DNA from: Planctomycetota bacterium | Lineage (GTDB): Bacteria; Planctomycetota; Planctomycetia; Pirellulales; Pirellulaceae | DNA: 40,432 nucleotides | Assembly: GCA_029259935.1 (NCBI GenBank) | Contig: JAJDEH010000301.1 | Span: forward strand, 1-40,432 | Direction: 5' to 3' | Shown here: positions 1 through 8,633 of the stretch, piece after piece | How positions within the stretch are numbered: position 1 is the stretch's first letter | Layout: each line of letters starts with the position of its first letter | Notes under the pieces: model-generated | What the model saw: only the letters and a program-made list of their open reading frames with translations | Databases searched by the model: none | Told to the model about the DNA's origin: nothing | Position numbers and translations under genes: made by a program

Positions 1-152
1 ACGTCCGATAATGTTTCTTATGTTCGGTTGGGGTGTGAGATTTCCCCGAGATTTTGGGTGTTTTGGCCCGGATCCCTGGATTCACACGCTTAGACGCCAA
101 ATTTGGAGACCGCCATTTCAAGGCCTGAACCGCGAACAAGATCGGCGGCAAA

Positions 153-794
153 TTATCGCTGGCCGTCTAGAATCTGGCTGCCAGCGTCGAGCAGCTTTTT
201 GGCGGTCCGCGCCGCCTCGTCCAGATCGGTGTTTTCAACGCTGTCGGCGGCATGGGAATGGGGTGGATGTTCGGGGTGATCGTGGGAAAGTTCTCGGTCC
301 AGCTTTTCAAGATAGCCGTGAAGTTGCGCGTGGACTTCGGCGGGCAACGCCGCTTCGGCGCGGTCGATAATTTTGGTGATGAGATATCCCGAGTACGAAC
401 CGCAGACGCTTTTCTTCTGCTCATCGCTCAGCAATGAAACGGCGAACAGAGTGATGATCATGCCTACGATGACGCCTTTGACGGCACCCAAAACCGCGCC
501 GGCGTGGCGGTCGAAATCTCGCAGTTTGACTCGGTCAATGATCTTGCGAATGAAGCCAAACACCACCCAGATCACCAGCGACGAAGCCAGGTACAGCCCC
601 AGCATGACACCGATCCCCTCCCAGTCCTCTTTCAAATCCAAGTAGGCGGAAACGGGTTGTTTGAGCTGGATGGCAACAAAGTAGCTGAGGAAAATCGCCG
701 CCATCGAGGCGACCTGCCAGGCCAGTCCCTTGATAGCACCGAAACCGATAGCTGCTAGCAGGACTGCCAACATGATGATGTCATAAAATTGCAT
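153..794 (-). CDS. CvpA-family inner membrane protein
   Basis: The 213-residue product has four hydrophobic segments in its first two thirds, then a hydrophilic tail. The stretch DRHAGAVLGAVKG at about residues 95-107 matches the conserved D-R-x-x-G-x-x-x-G-x-x-x-G block of the CvpA family, whose E. coli member is linked to colicin V production and envelope maintenance. The tail is rich in His and acidic residues (HDHPEHPPHSHA), which is not usual for CvpA and could bind metal. The ATG at 794 has GGAGA about eight bases upstream. The gene stands alone on this strand; the divergent hydrolase starts at 1050. The family call is firm; the function in this organism is unknown. Confidence 0.85.
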   Translation of the reverse strand: MQFYDIIMLAVLLAAIGFGAIKGLAWQVASMAAIFLSYFVAIQLKQPVSAYLDLKEDWEGIGVMLGLYLASSLVIWVVFGFIRKIIDRVKLRDFDRHAGAVLGAVKGVIVGMIITLFAVSLLSDEQKKSVCGSYSGYLITKIIDRAEAALPAEVHAQLHGYLEKLDRELSHDHPEHPPHSHAADSVENTDLDEAARTAKKLLDAGSQILDGQR

Positions 795-1049
795 GATCTT
801 CTCCGCGGGAGTTTTTCGTGAGATCTTGTGGGCGTTGCACCGAATGCCTATCCGGACGGCGATTCGCGCGGCAGTGGCCGTCGCTCGATGAAGGCGGGGA
901 GTATACCGACCGGCGACCCACGGGCGAAGGCCATTCTGTGCAGGCTGACCTTTCTAGCCCGTGGCGTTTCGTCTAGAGTCCGCCGCGAACTCGCGTTCCA
1001 ACGCGGTTGCTTCTCTTCTGCAAAGCACCTCTTTCGGCGGAGCCGTCCC

Positions 1050-1778
1050 ATGGCCGGATTCAAAACACACATCACCACCAGCTCTGTTCTTGGAGCCGGA
1101 TATGGCGCGGTAGCTCATCTGGGCTACGGCATGCCGCTCGACAAGTCGATTTTGGCGGCGGGACTGTGTGGCGTGTCAGGAATGCTGCCGGACCTGGACA
1201 GCGACTCCGGTAAGCCGGTCAGGGAAATGTTCGCCTTTGCGGCGGCGATCGTCCCGATGCTGATGGTCGATCGCATGGAACACATGGGCCTGTCCTACGA
1301 ATCGATGGTTTTGGCGGGTGCGGGAATCTACCTCTTCATCCGTTTTGGCGTGGCGAAAATTTTCAAGAAGTACACGGTTCACCGCGGCATGTGGCATAGC
1401 ATTCCCGCCTGCGCGACAGCCGGGTTGCTGGCGTTCTTGATTTGCTCGTGCGAGAACATGAACGAACGTTGGTTCAAGACTGGAGCTGTCGTGCTGGGTT
1501 TCATGTCGCACTTAGTACTGGATGAGCTGTGGGCCATCGATTGGTCTGGTTGGCGACCGCGGCTCAAGCGGTCGTTTGGAACCGCCATCAAGTTTTGGAG
1601 CAACAGCACGTGGGCCAATATTTCCACCTATGGAAAATTGGCTCTGCTGCTCGGAGTGGCCTTCTTTGGCGATCCGATGTTGATGCAAAACTTTGAATTC
1701 AAGGACCAAAACGTGCCACACACGGCGCAAGATTGGCTAAAGGATTTGCTTGACATCGAAAAAGACATCACGCGCTAA
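1050..1778 (+). CDS. YdjM-like membrane-bound metal-dependent hydrolase
   Basis: The 242-residue protein has the marks of the LexA-regulated YdjM family (Pfam 04307): an early His in MAGFKTHITTSS, the acidic motif LPDLDSDS (residues 46-53), HRGMWHS (111-117) and HLVLDEL (154-160), between several hydrophobic helices. These His/Asp motifs are the presumed metal site; the substrate is not known for the family. The open frame extends upstream to 828, but the added N-terminus is Arg/Ser-rich and unlike the family. I chose the ATG at 1050 because MAGFKTH is the usual beginning and GGCGGAG lies about eight bases before it. The gene converges with dtd. Confidence 0.82.
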   Translation: MAGFKTHITTSSVLGAGYGAVAHLGYGMPLDKSILAAGLCGVSGMLPDLDSDSGKPVREMFAFAAAIVPMLMVDRMEHMGLSYESMVLAGAGIYLFIRFGVAKIFKKYTVHRGMWHSIPACATAGLLAFLICSCENMNERWFKTGAVVLGFMSHLVLDELWAIDWSGWRPRLKRSFGTAIKFWSNSTWANISTYGKLALLLGVAFFGDPMLMQNFEFKDQNVPHTAQDWLKDLLDIEKDITR

Positions 1779-1829
1779 CATCGTGATTCGAATTGGGCTC
1801 GCCCCGCCCTGCTCTGCCAAAGCCGTTGT

Positions 1830-1870
1830 TCGCTCCGCGAACAAATCGAATCGCCATGATCGCGGAGCGA
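1830..1870. terminator. Hairpin between convergent genes
   Basis: Perfect 11-base inverted arms (TCGCTCCGCGA at 1830-1840 and TCGCGGAGCGA at 1860-1870) enclose 19 bases. The hairpin lies in the 92-base gap between two converging genes and ends next to the dtd stop codon. There is no T-run on either side, so it may be a bidirectional termination or RNA-end-protecting structure rather than a classical terminator. Confidence 0.45.
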
Positions 1871-2314
1871 TCAGCGACTTGTATCCAACAGCATCGTCAC
1901 GGGGCCATCATTCACCAAGGCAACGTCCATGTGCGTTTGAAATCTTCCGGTGGCCACCTCGACACCCCGGTCGCAAACGGCTTGCACGAAACTCTCGTAA
2001 AGTCGCCGGCCTTGTTCCGCATCGGCGGCCGCCACAAAACTGGGCCGTCGCCCCTTACGGCAATCGCCCATCAATGTGAACTGGCTGATCACCAACATCG
2101 CGCCGGCCGCTTCTTCAAGCGAACGATTCATCTTGCCTTCGTCGTCGGGAAAAATACGAAGCTGCGAAATCTTTCCGGCCAGTTGCGCCGCATCTTCTTC
2201 CGTGTCACCTTTCGCAACTCCCAACAAAACTACCAGTCCCTTGGCAATTTGACCGACGACTTCCGAATCCACCGTGACACTTGCTTGGCTAACCCGTTGA
2301 ACACACGCCCGCAT
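1871..2314 (-). CDS. dtd: D-aminoacyl-tRNA deacylase
   Basis: DTD hydrolyses D-aminoacyl-tRNA (and Gly-tRNA-Ala) in the cytoplasm and so keeps D-amino acids out of proteins. The 147-residue length and the opening [13 protein letters not shown] match the family. The two active-site motifs are visible: SQFTL near residue 80, which carries the SQxT signature, and NDGPVT near residue 139, which holds the Gly-cisPro pair that gives chiral selection. The frame could begin at a TTG at 2341 that overlaps the upstream stop (TTGA), but the extra nine residues are not typical of DTD, so the ATG at 2314 is preferred. It lies 23 bases behind the upstream membrane-protein gene and is probably cotranscribed with it. 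Confidence 0.95.
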   Translation of the reverse strand: MRACVQRVSQASVTVDSEVVGQIAKGLVVLLGVAKGDTEEDAAQLAGKISQLRIFPDDEGKMNRSLEEAAGAMLVISQFTLMGDCRKGRRPSFVAAADAEQGRRLYESFVQAVCDRGVEVATGRFQTHMDVALVNDGPVTMLLDTSR

Positions 2315-2337
2315 TGCTCCGTCTTTCTGCTGACAAA

Positions 2338-3033
2338 TCAAGGGTCCGACGCGGGCTCTGACACTTCCGGCGTTTCGTCGGCCGCCTTCTGATCCGCATC
2401 CAAGCCGCGTTCCGCGCGGATGCGATGCACCTCTGCCAGAATTTCCTGAATCACGTCATAATTAGCACCAATCTTTCCGGCTTGCATGAAGAACGACCAG
2501 CCGATAAACATCGTTCCCGCTAGCGCGGTGATATAGTGGGGCATCACCCAATTGGCGGAACTTGCGCCCGCCGGCAACGCCGCGCCGCCGAGAAAGATAA
2601 CGGCAATGATGGTCAGGATTCCGGACAATGCCCAGGGAAACGTTTGGCGTTTCAACACGAGGCTTTTTTGTGTCAGTTGCGGGTCGAGACGGTAGGCATC
2701 GACGACCTCTTTGCACCAACGGCTGGTGCCGATGAAGTAGGTCACGGTGATGCTGTTGACCAACAGAGTCACCAGCGCGGCGGCCACTCCGAATAGTGTA
2801 TGCAGCACGTGCTTCTGGTTCGATGCGTCGAATTGCTCGCTCAGCTCTATGACCTGCTTCCGCTGGCTATCGGTCGCTTCCTTGTTGCCAGTTTCCAATT
2901 CGCGGATATTCAGCGCAGCTGCCGCGTATTGCTGGGCCAGTCCGTTATAGTCGCCCGAGCGAAACCCCAAGACGATATTAATGAACAGCAGCGAAATGGC
3001 GAATAATGCCAGCCCAAGGAAGATTCGTGCCAC
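2338..3033 (-). CDS. Four-helix membrane protein of unknown function
   Basis: The 231-residue product has four predicted membrane segments (about residues 3-22, 72-98, 134-156 and 162-184). A soluble stretch rich in Gln/Glu (about 30-70) could form a short helix, and the C-terminal tail is acidic ([13 protein letters not shown]). I recognise no family. The start is a GTG at 3033 in front of the hydrophobic [13 protein letters not shown]. The gene immediately precedes dtd on the same strand, so the two probably share a transcript, but nothing in the protein links it to tRNA quality control. Confidence 0.75.
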   Translation of the reverse strand: MARIFLGLALFAISLLFINIVLGFRSGDYNGLAQQYAAAALNIRELETGNKEATDSQRKQVIELSEQFDASNQKHVLHTLFGVAAALVTLLVNSITVTYFIGTSRWCKEVVDAYRLDPQLTQKSLVLKRQTFPWALSGILTIIAVIFLGGAALPAGASSANWVMPHYITALAGTMFIGWSFFMQAGKIGANYDVIQEILAEVHRIRAERGLDADQKAADETPEVSEPASDP

Positions 3034-3094
3034 AACTCGAACTCGATTCCAACGGTAGTGAAGAAAGGTGGGACTTCACTCTAGTTTATGGCTT

Positions 3095-3155
3095 TCACGC
3101 GAAGGCGCTAAGGCGCGAAGGGGGGTAAGAAACAGCTCTTCGTGCTTTCGCCTAA
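3095..3155. repeat. Palindromic repeat copy 1 with decayed partner
   Basis: Bases 3095-3121 match the repeat family whose core is GCGAAGGCGCTAAG; the variable base after the core is G here. A decayed inverse copy (CTCTTCGTGCTTTCGCCTAAG) follows at about 3136-3156. The unit lies in the gap between the membrane-protein gene and the exported protein that ends at 3179. See the copies at 9902, 10325, 10381, 23815 and 23863. Confidence 0.8.
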
Positions 3156-3178
3156 GAATTCAGACCGCGTCGGCTCGA

Positions 3179-4132
3179 TTAGCGAATCGACTTGTCATCC
3201 GGGGCCAGGCCAAGCCGCTGCAAGATCTGGTTCGTCTGATCGACCAGTTCATTGTCGTCGGGCTGATAATCGAATTCACTGGCCTTCATATCGGCTCGTT
3301 GCCGTACGTTAAACAGCTCCAAGCTCAAGATAGGATGAGGTGCGACCTTTTGCCGCTTCTTGTCAACACCGGGAGCTTGTTGATAGTAAACCAGTCGGTA
3401 GGGAAACAGCGGAAATCGTCGGTCTCGACCGAGCGTTACGGCAACCGCGTGCGGCAGATTCGAAGACAAGTCCTCCAGCCGAGCTGGCTGGCCGGCCAAG
3501 ATTGCCTCCTGTTGATCGGGAAGCATCTGAGCCAGTTTCTCTGGTTTCCAGGTGCCATGGATCGTCCAGACGGGGATTTTTCCGTCGCCCAGAGAATTCG
3601 CCTTGGCGGTCGTGAAAAGAAAGTGTTCGTCCAACTGACCAAGCAAGTAAGACAGTCCGCCCAGCGCCATCCAATTCGCCGTGGGCTGGGGTGTGACTTG
3701 GGTCACCGTCCGTCGCATCGCCTTCCGAATTCGTTGTGTATCGACAAACGAAACTCGCCGTTTGCTGCCTGGCATTTCGATTTGCGTGTAGAGAAAGCGG
3801 CCATCGCTGATTTGCTGGAAGCTTGCCATTTGGCCGCTGAGCGCCAGTTTGAGCTGCAGCCGAACCTTGCCTGAACCGTCGCCATACTGGGAATAATATC
3901 CGGGCCCGCTGAGTTGCTGGCCGAACAAATCGATCCGCTGTCGAACATTGGCTTCGATACGCGGTAGCTCGCGCAGACGGATAGCCGCTTGGCGAATAAG
4001 GTCTTGCCCATCGACGTCACGAGCGGCCTCAGGTTGGCGGCTGGGCAAGGCCTGCCCGGGATCCGCGGCCGCTAGATAGGGAAGGGGGGCCAGCGAAGCA
4101 ACCATCGTCAGAATGGGCAAGCTGAACTTCAT
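3179..4132 (-). CDS. Exported LolA-like protein, function unknown
   Basis: The 317-residue protein begins with a Sec signal peptide (MKFSLPILTMVASLAPLPYLAAA), so it acts outside the cytoplasm. The mature part has alternating beta-type strands: GYYSQYGDGSGKVRLQLKL, then GRFLYTQIEMPGSKRRVSFVD, then a basic stretch RIRKAMRRTV. This pattern of a long beta sheet wrapped around helices is like the outer-membrane lipoprotein carrier LolA and related planctomycete exported proteins; that is an inference from pattern, not a motif match. No catalytic residues are evident. The start ATG at 4132 follows a weak ribosome site. A minus-strand open frame ends one base upstream but looks non-coding. Confidence 0.7.
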   Translation of the reverse strand: MKFSLPILTMVASLAPLPYLAAADPGQALPSRQPEAARDVDGQDLIRQAAIRLRELPRIEANVRQRIDLFGQQLSGPGYYSQYGDGSGKVRLQLKLALSGQMASFQQISDGRFLYTQIEMPGSKRRVSFVDTQRIRKAMRRTVTQVTPQPTANWMALGGLSYLLGQLDEHFLFTTAKANSLGDGKIPVWTIHGTWKPEKLAQMLPDQQEAILAGQPARLEDLSSNLPHAVAVTLGRDRRFPLFPYRLVYYQQAPGVDKKRQKVAPHPILSLELFNVRQRADMKASEFDYQPDDNELVDQTNQILQRLGLAPDDKSIR

Positions 4133-4441
4133 TTCACGGTTGTGCCGGTTTTACGCAAGATTCAAGCTGTGACGCGCCGAACAATAATTGACAGATTCGC
4201 CCATCGAGCGCGTTTCGTTGCGCAAAGATGCGGTTCTGTCGAATGGCGACTTCCGCCGGTGATAGCAAATGGTTGCTGCCATGGGCGGAGCGGATTGTAG
4301 ACCTCGAGTCCACGTTGGTCCATCTCAATCCGCATCGCAATAGAGGCAGAGTTGCGGATACCACGGAATCAATCCACTGGGAAACTGTTGCCTTGGCCCA
4401 AGGATGGACGCCTAGCCAAGGCTCTTCGTGAGGGGGAAATC
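4133..4441. other. Divergent intergenic region without a clear gene
   Basis: This 309-base gap separates two divergent exported-protein genes and must hold both promoters. A TTGACA occurs at 4188-4193 on the plus strand, but no good -10 hexamer follows at the right distance. A ribosome site (GAGGGGGAA) precedes the ATG at 4442. I see no RNA gene or repeat. Confidence 0.5.
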
Positions 4442-5602
4442 ATGGTCACTCGTCTTTTGGTTACCGCTCTGCTTGTTGGGATAACGGCAGGGACGGTTGG
4501 ATGTCACATTCCCGCGGCTGCGATCGGTTTGCCCGTCGCACACAATCTGCCGCCCGCTCAGCGCATCGCGGAGGCCGGGCCTGGCGTTGGCGGTCCTGGG
4601 CCAGGCGTCTTGATGCCGCAAATGCCGCCGCACATGGCGCAACGCCCAGCACCCAGTGTGCAAGTCATGTTCGCCAAGCCCGAAGGAATGCAAGTTCGTT
4701 GGGACGTCGTTCAGATTGGTACGTTCGACTCCGATCCGTTGATCGTTCCTGGTCGCCACAATTTTCCGCAAGGCGGCATCTTTCGTTTGAAGATCACCAA
4801 CATCGAGGGCCGCGAGGGCGTGGAATTGTATCCCTCGCTGGAAGTCGCTCCCACGACACCGCGGACCGGTGCCTACTTGGCACACAACGCCGTCCCGGTT
4901 CAGTTCACTGAAGAAGATTTCGACCAAGTGCTGTCGGGCAACTTTGTCACCAAAGTAATCTATCTTCCCGATCCAGAGTTCCAAGAACTGGCGCTGGCCG
5001 GCGTCGAGACGTTGGTCAGCACGCGACTCGATCCGGGTGTCGATCCCATCGTCGAAGCGGACCGTCGCGGTGCGATCTTGGCCATCATTCGCCTGGGTAA
5101 CAAAGATGAAGAAATGCCCGGCTTCGCTCCCGCGGGAGCCGGTGCCGGAGTTGCTCCGGCCGGCTATTTCAATGGCTTCGCGGGTGGCATGCCGCTTCCC
5201 ATGGCCCCCCTGCCCCACCAGGCAGGTGGCGTAGCGCCGCCTTATATTTCCGGTGCGACCGCGCCTCCTTATGGAATGCCGTATGTGGGAACACCGATCG
5301 GCTTGCCCGGACCACCGCATATTCCTTTGGGCGGACCGGCCGGACTGCAACGGCATCTGACGCGAAATCACACGCACCGCTGGATTCCAGGTCCGACGAC
5401 CGACTTGCGAACTCATATCCAGCAATCGCCAGGAATGAGCTATCCGGCACCTCCGGATCAGATCTATCTCAAGGAGCATACCAAGCATCCCACGCATTTC
5501 AATCGGCAGCCGCCGAGCAATATGAAGATCGGTGGCTATCCGCATCTGGGCGGTCGCCATCGGGCGGGATGCAATTGTCCTCAGTGCGTCTCGGGCCGGT
5601 AG
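4442..5602 (+). CDS. Lipoprotein with Pro/Gly-rich tail (paralogue A)
   Basis: The 386-residue product has a signal peptide ending in a lipobox-like TVGC near residue 20, so it is probably a lipidated envelope protein. Residues about 75-240 form a conserved domain shared with the next gene: FRLKITNIEGREGVELYPS, then FTEEDFDQVLSGNFVTKVIY, then DPIVEADRRGAILAIIRLG. After it comes a long Pro/Gly/Met-rich segment, then a His-rich end that closes with GCNCPQC, a possible metal or disulphide site. The ATG at 4442 is preceded by GAGGGGGAA; an in-frame extension to 4352 lacks a signal peptide and is rejected. It heads a probable three-gene unit running to 7814. Function unknown. Confidence 0.8.
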   Translation: MVTRLLVTALLVGITAGTVGCHIPAAAIGLPVAHNLPPAQRIAEAGPGVGGPGPGVLMPQMPPHMAQRPAPSVQVMFAKPEGMQVRWDVVQIGTFDSDPLIVPGRHNFPQGGIFRLKITNIEGREGVELYPSLEVAPTTPRTGAYLAHNAVPVQFTEEDFDQVLSGNFVTKVIYLPDPEFQELALAGVETLVSTRLDPGVDPIVEADRRGAILAIIRLGNKDEEMPGFAPAGAGAGVAPAGYFNGFAGGMPLPMAPLPHQAGGVAPPYISGATAPPYGMPYVGTPIGLPGPPHIPLGGPAGLQRHLTRNHTHRWIPGPTTDLRTHIQQSPGMSYPAPPDQIYLKEHTKHPTHFNRQPPSNMKIGGYPHLGGRHRAGCNCPQCVSGR

Positions 5603-5626
5603 AGTCCGGCGAAGACAGTGACCACC

Positions 5627-5656
5627 GCAGTCCGGCCGACGCTTCGGCCGGGCTGC
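5627..5656 (+). terminator. Strong hairpin between paralogues A and B
   Basis: A 13-pair stem (one T-G wobble) with core arms CCGGCCGA and TCGGCCGG closes on a four-base CGCT loop. It is followed by TTTCCAATTCTT. It lies 24 bases after the first gene of the set and 52 bases before the second. It could act as an attenuating terminator or as an RNA-stabilising end that makes the first protein more abundant. Confidence 0.5.
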
Positions 5657-5708
5657 TTTCCAATTCTTCGAAACCTGGCCGCGCTGGCCTCGTGGGATGG
5701 CGCCTGAC

Positions 5709-6482
5709 ATGAAGAACTCCGCGCAAATCAACCGTCGAACAGCTTTCCAGATCATGGCGCTCGGGGCTCTGGTTTCGGCCCAGGTGGTTTCACCCGCGGC
5801 GGGTCAGCCTCCCGTGCACTACCGGCATTCCACCACCATGCCGCCCGGCCAAGTTGGCCAGGATATGCTGCGACGCGGCGGACCACTGCCCGGCTACTTT
5901 CAACCCGTCGAGATTATTGGCCCCCAGGGATCAACCATCTCGTTGGTGTCCGAAGGCCGCTTCGAACCCGCTCAAAAGGAATCGGCCCTTGCCGGGATGC
6001 TGATCGGCGCGGTCTACCGCTTTAAAGTCTCTGGCATTCCTGCCCATGAAGGTTTTGAAGTGTTTCCGACCATCGAAGTTATCAATCGGCTCTATCCGCC
6101 GCCTGGTCAAAAAGCGAGATTTCCAATTCCCGTGCATGTCACGGCCGAGGAACTTCAACTCGCGCTCAACGGTCAGTTCGTCACACGAGTCATCTATTTA
6201 GAAGACCCGACCGCCGCGATGCCCCAGCGCGAGGATCCCAGATTTCAACGTCACTTCGAGGTTCATCCCGATCAAGATCCGTTGCAAGTGGCCGATCAGT
6301 TAGGGCGGCCGATGGCGATCTTGCGCATGGGTTCTCGCATTCCGGATGGTGTCTTAAACGGCACTTTCATGTATGGCTCGCCGCCACTGATGAAATACCG
6401 CAAGCCGATACGTCTGGCACCCCAGGAATTGAAATCGGTCGTACCGGCTGATAAACCAAACTTGCCCGACCCCCGAAACTAA
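5709..6482 (+). CDS. Exported paralogue B of the preceding lipoprotein
   Basis: The 257-residue protein has a signal peptide with two arginines (INRRTAFQIMALGALVSAQ), similar to but not a strict Tat motif, and cleavage after AAG is likely. The body repeats the domain of the gene before it: YRFKVSGIPAHEGFEVFPT, VTAEELQLALNGQFVTRVIY, then DPLQVADQLGRPMAILRMG. It lacks the lipobox and the Pro/Gly-rich tail, so the pair appears to be a tandem duplication with diverged anchoring. ATG 5709 has GGGATGG about eight bases upstream; ATG 5697 in the same frame is possible and adds four residues. Function unknown; location in the envelope is likely. Confidence 0.78.
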   Translation: MKNSAQINRRTAFQIMALGALVSAQVVSPAAGQPPVHYRHSTTMPPGQVGQDMLRRGGPLPGYFQPVEIIGPQGSTISLVSEGRFEPAQKESALAGMLIGAVYRFKVSGIPAHEGFEVFPTIEVINRLYPPPGQKARFPIPVHVTAEELQLALNGQFVTRVIYLEDPTAAMPQREDPRFQRHFEVHPDQDPLQVADQLGRPMAILRMGSRIPDGVLNGTFMYGSPPLMKYRKPIRLAPQELKSVVPADKPNLPDPRN

Positions 6483-6494
6483 CCGTGGAATGAT

Positions 6495-7814
6495 ATGAAC
6501 ACCGTTACCGCCGCCAACGTCGCCACCGTCAAGCAAGCATCCGTCAAGCGACCGTTTGCGCGCACCGTTGTCGCCCTACTGGCCTTCTGCATGTTGCTGA
6601 TCTGCTCGTGCCGAGGAATCAACAAGTCACCGGTGGTGAATCGACATGAAAACGCGCCGATCGACAACGCGGGCCCGCTGGCGACACCCAATGGCGGGAA
6701 GACAACGACCATGTCCCTTTCGGATGACCCACCGCAACAGAGCGACGGCACGTTGTTCCGCGGTCAAAACATCGCGCCGGCTGGCCACGCCGGACCGATG
6801 TGGCGCGGTCCCCATGGCTACGCTCAGTTGCCTTACGACGCCATCTATCATCCACCCGTGGGGCAAGATGAATTTTGGTCGCCGCCCTACATACGAAGAC
6901 CATGGCCCAAGGACGAGTATCTCTTCGACGGAGGAGACCAAGATCTAAAGGTTGAAGTGGATCCCGATTGGACCGTACGGGGCTTGCACATGGAAGACAC
7001 GGTGGGGCACTTCGACACCTTGCACGGCGAAACCGTGGTTGTCCCCACCAATCGAGTACCAATCTACGCACCGCGGTTTGCGGCCGTTCGAAAGACGTTT
7101 GGCTTTGTCGCTCACGAAGGCCACGAAAAAGCCACCGGTGTCGATGTCCCGATGCAGGCAATTCTGCAAGCCGACCTTCAAATCGCGACCACCGCGATTC
7201 AACGGGCACAGGCCGAAGTGGGATTGGGCAGCAAACAAGCAAGCGTATTTCGTGATCGCACGCGTGACATTCCAGTCACGGGCCGGCAAAATGTGCTGGA
7301 AGCGGGCAACAAGTTCATGCCGTTTGAAGACTTCCAAATTATCCGCTTTGGCATATTTGAACAGGGCGAGAAGGCGCGCCTGGCACAAGCGGTTGATGCG
7401 GCGCTCGTGTGGCAAACCAAACAAGCCGTACAAGTCGCGATCAATGGCGAACAGGCCCTCGCGCAAAAGTCGACCGCCCGACTGGAACAGACGTACCTCT
7501 ACGAACGGCCCAAAGGCAAGCCGCGTTTGCGGATCGTCAAGGTCGCTTCGGCATCCGACGCCAAGCCAGGCGAGGAAATCAGCTTTACGATTCGCTTTGA
7601 CAACGTCGGCGGCGAAGTCATCGGTAACGTGACCGTCGTCGACAATCTGACGACACGGCTGGAGTACATCCCCGACACCGCCGAATGCAGTATCAACGCC
7701 GACTTCTTCACCGAAGAGAACGAAGGCGAGTCGCTCGTCCTGCGCTGGGAAATCATCGACCCACTTGAAAACGGCAAAGGCGGCACGATTCGCTTCAAGT
7801 GCATTGTGCGGTAG
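6495..7814 (+). CDS. DUF11-domain lipoprotein
   Basis: The 439-residue product has a basic start, one hydrophobic segment (about residues 24-37) and a lipobox-like ICSC, so it is likely a lipoprotein. Residues about 210-345 are helical, rich in Ala and Gln. The last 95 residues form a DUF11 domain, an Ig-like adhesive fold: VKVASASDAKPGEEISFTI, then FDNVGGEVIGNVTVVDNL and LEYIPDTAECSINADF. DUF11 modules are typical of surface proteins of bacteria with complex envelopes. It starts 12 bases after the preceding gene and is probably translated from the same message. The three exported products may form one surface assembly, which is inference from linkage. Confidence 0.8.
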   Translation: MNTVTAANVATVKQASVKRPFARTVVALLAFCMLLICSCRGINKSPVVNRHENAPIDNAGPLATPNGGKTTTMSLSDDPPQQSDGTLFRGQNIAPAGHAGPMWRGPHGYAQLPYDAIYHPPVGQDEFWSPPYIRRPWPKDEYLFDGGDQDLKVEVDPDWTVRGLHMEDTVGHFDTLHGETVVVPTNRVPIYAPRFAAVRKTFGFVAHEGHEKATGVDVPMQAILQADLQIATTAIQRAQAEVGLGSKQASVFRDRTRDIPVTGRQNVLEAGNKFMPFEDFQIIRFGIFEQGEKARLAQAVDAALVWQTKQAVQVAINGEQALAQKSTARLEQTYLYERPKGKPRLRIVKVASASDAKPGEEISFTIRFDNVGGEVIGNVTVVDNLTTRLEYIPDTAECSINADFFTEENEGESLVLRWEIIDPLENGKGGTIRFKCIVR

Positions 7815-7979
7815 TTGAAGATTCGCAACCCTCGGCCGGGCTCGGTGTTCCTGACAATCGTCTAGCCATCCTCTGACTCCGCGCCGGCCTGCTCGTCAAT
7901 TCGCGTCCTCGATTGCGCTATTGCTATGTGCTAAGCTGAGTTTGATAATGCAATCGTCGCCTTCTTCGAGACCCTTCAA

Positions 7980-8621
7980 ATGTCTGATGCTGTTGACACG
8001 CATAATGCTGGTTGGACCGCCGCGGATTTGGTCGAGCGATTTGGACCGTTGCCGTTGGCGCGTGTGAGGCTCGATCCAGCACCCGGAACGGCCACGGAGG
8101 AAGATGTGTCGACGATTCATGACCGGGAAGATCGCCTCTACGAGCTTGCCGATCAGACATTGCTGGAGAAAACCGTGGGCACGTACGAGTCTTTTGTAGC
8201 GATGAAAATCGGCGTCTTCCTGAGCACCTTCATCGCAAAAGACGACCTAGGGATCGTCTTGGGCGCGGACGGGATGATGCGACTGGCTCCTGGTCTTGTG
8301 CGGATTCCTGATGTGTCATTTGTTTCGTGGGATCGATTGCCGAATCGTCGAATTCCCGATGATGCCATCGCGGATCTGGTTCCTGACTTGGCAGTTGAGG
8401 TGATTAGCCGTGGAAACACGCACGAGGAAATGGAGCGAAAGCTGCGTGAGTACTTTCAGGCCGGCGTGCGTCTTGTTTGGTATGTCTATCCAGAAAGCGC
8501 CGAGGTTCATGCATACACTGGCATTGAACACAAGGAAGTATTTCCGGCAGAGGAAGCCGTGGATGGACGCGACGTCCTACCTGGTTTCAAACTTCCGCTT
8601 GGCGAATTGTTCGTCAAGTGA
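7980..8621 (+). CDS. Uma2-family putative endonuclease
   Basis: The 213-residue protein belongs to Uma2 (DUF820), a PD-(D/E)xK nuclease-like family that is expanded in cyanobacteria and planctomycetes and whose role is unknown. Family signatures are visible: RIPDVSFVS (108-116), PDLAVEVIS (135-143) with the acidic residues of the nuclease core, and the run KLREYFQAGVRLVWYVYPES (154-173), where Lys and Tyr are conserved. The N-terminal 45 residues look flexible. The start lacks a Shine-Dalgarno sequence. Its stop is 12 bases from the stop of the convergent amidohydrolase. A second nuclease-fold gene of unknown role (GxxExxY) lies 1.3 kb away. Confidence 0.87.
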   Translation: MSDAVDTHNAGWTAADLVERFGPLPLARVRLDPAPGTATEEDVSTIHDREDRLYELADQTLLEKTVGTYESFVAMKIGVFLSTFIAKDDLGIVLGADGMMRLAPGLVRIPDVSFVSWDRLPNRRIPDDAIADLVPDLAVEVISRGNTHEEMERKLREYFQAGVRLVWYVYPESAEVHAYTGIEHKEVFPAEEAVDGRDVLPGFKLPLGELFVK

Positions 8622-8633
8622 GTACCCCGGCGA

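Noticed and set aside
3068..3874. 268-residue plus-strand frame opposite the LolA-like gene
   Set aside because: Antisense composition; the minus strand has a signal peptide and a coherent protein pattern.
4134..4364. Minus-strand 76-residue open frame ending one base before an exported-protein start
   Set aside because: It starts with GTG without a ribosome site, has no recognisable family pattern and lies where promoters are expected. The tight junction is suggestive but not enough.
4412..5755. 447-residue minus-strand frame opposite paralogue A
   Set aside because: Arg-rich antisense reading; the plus strand has a signal peptide, ribosome site and a paralogue next door.
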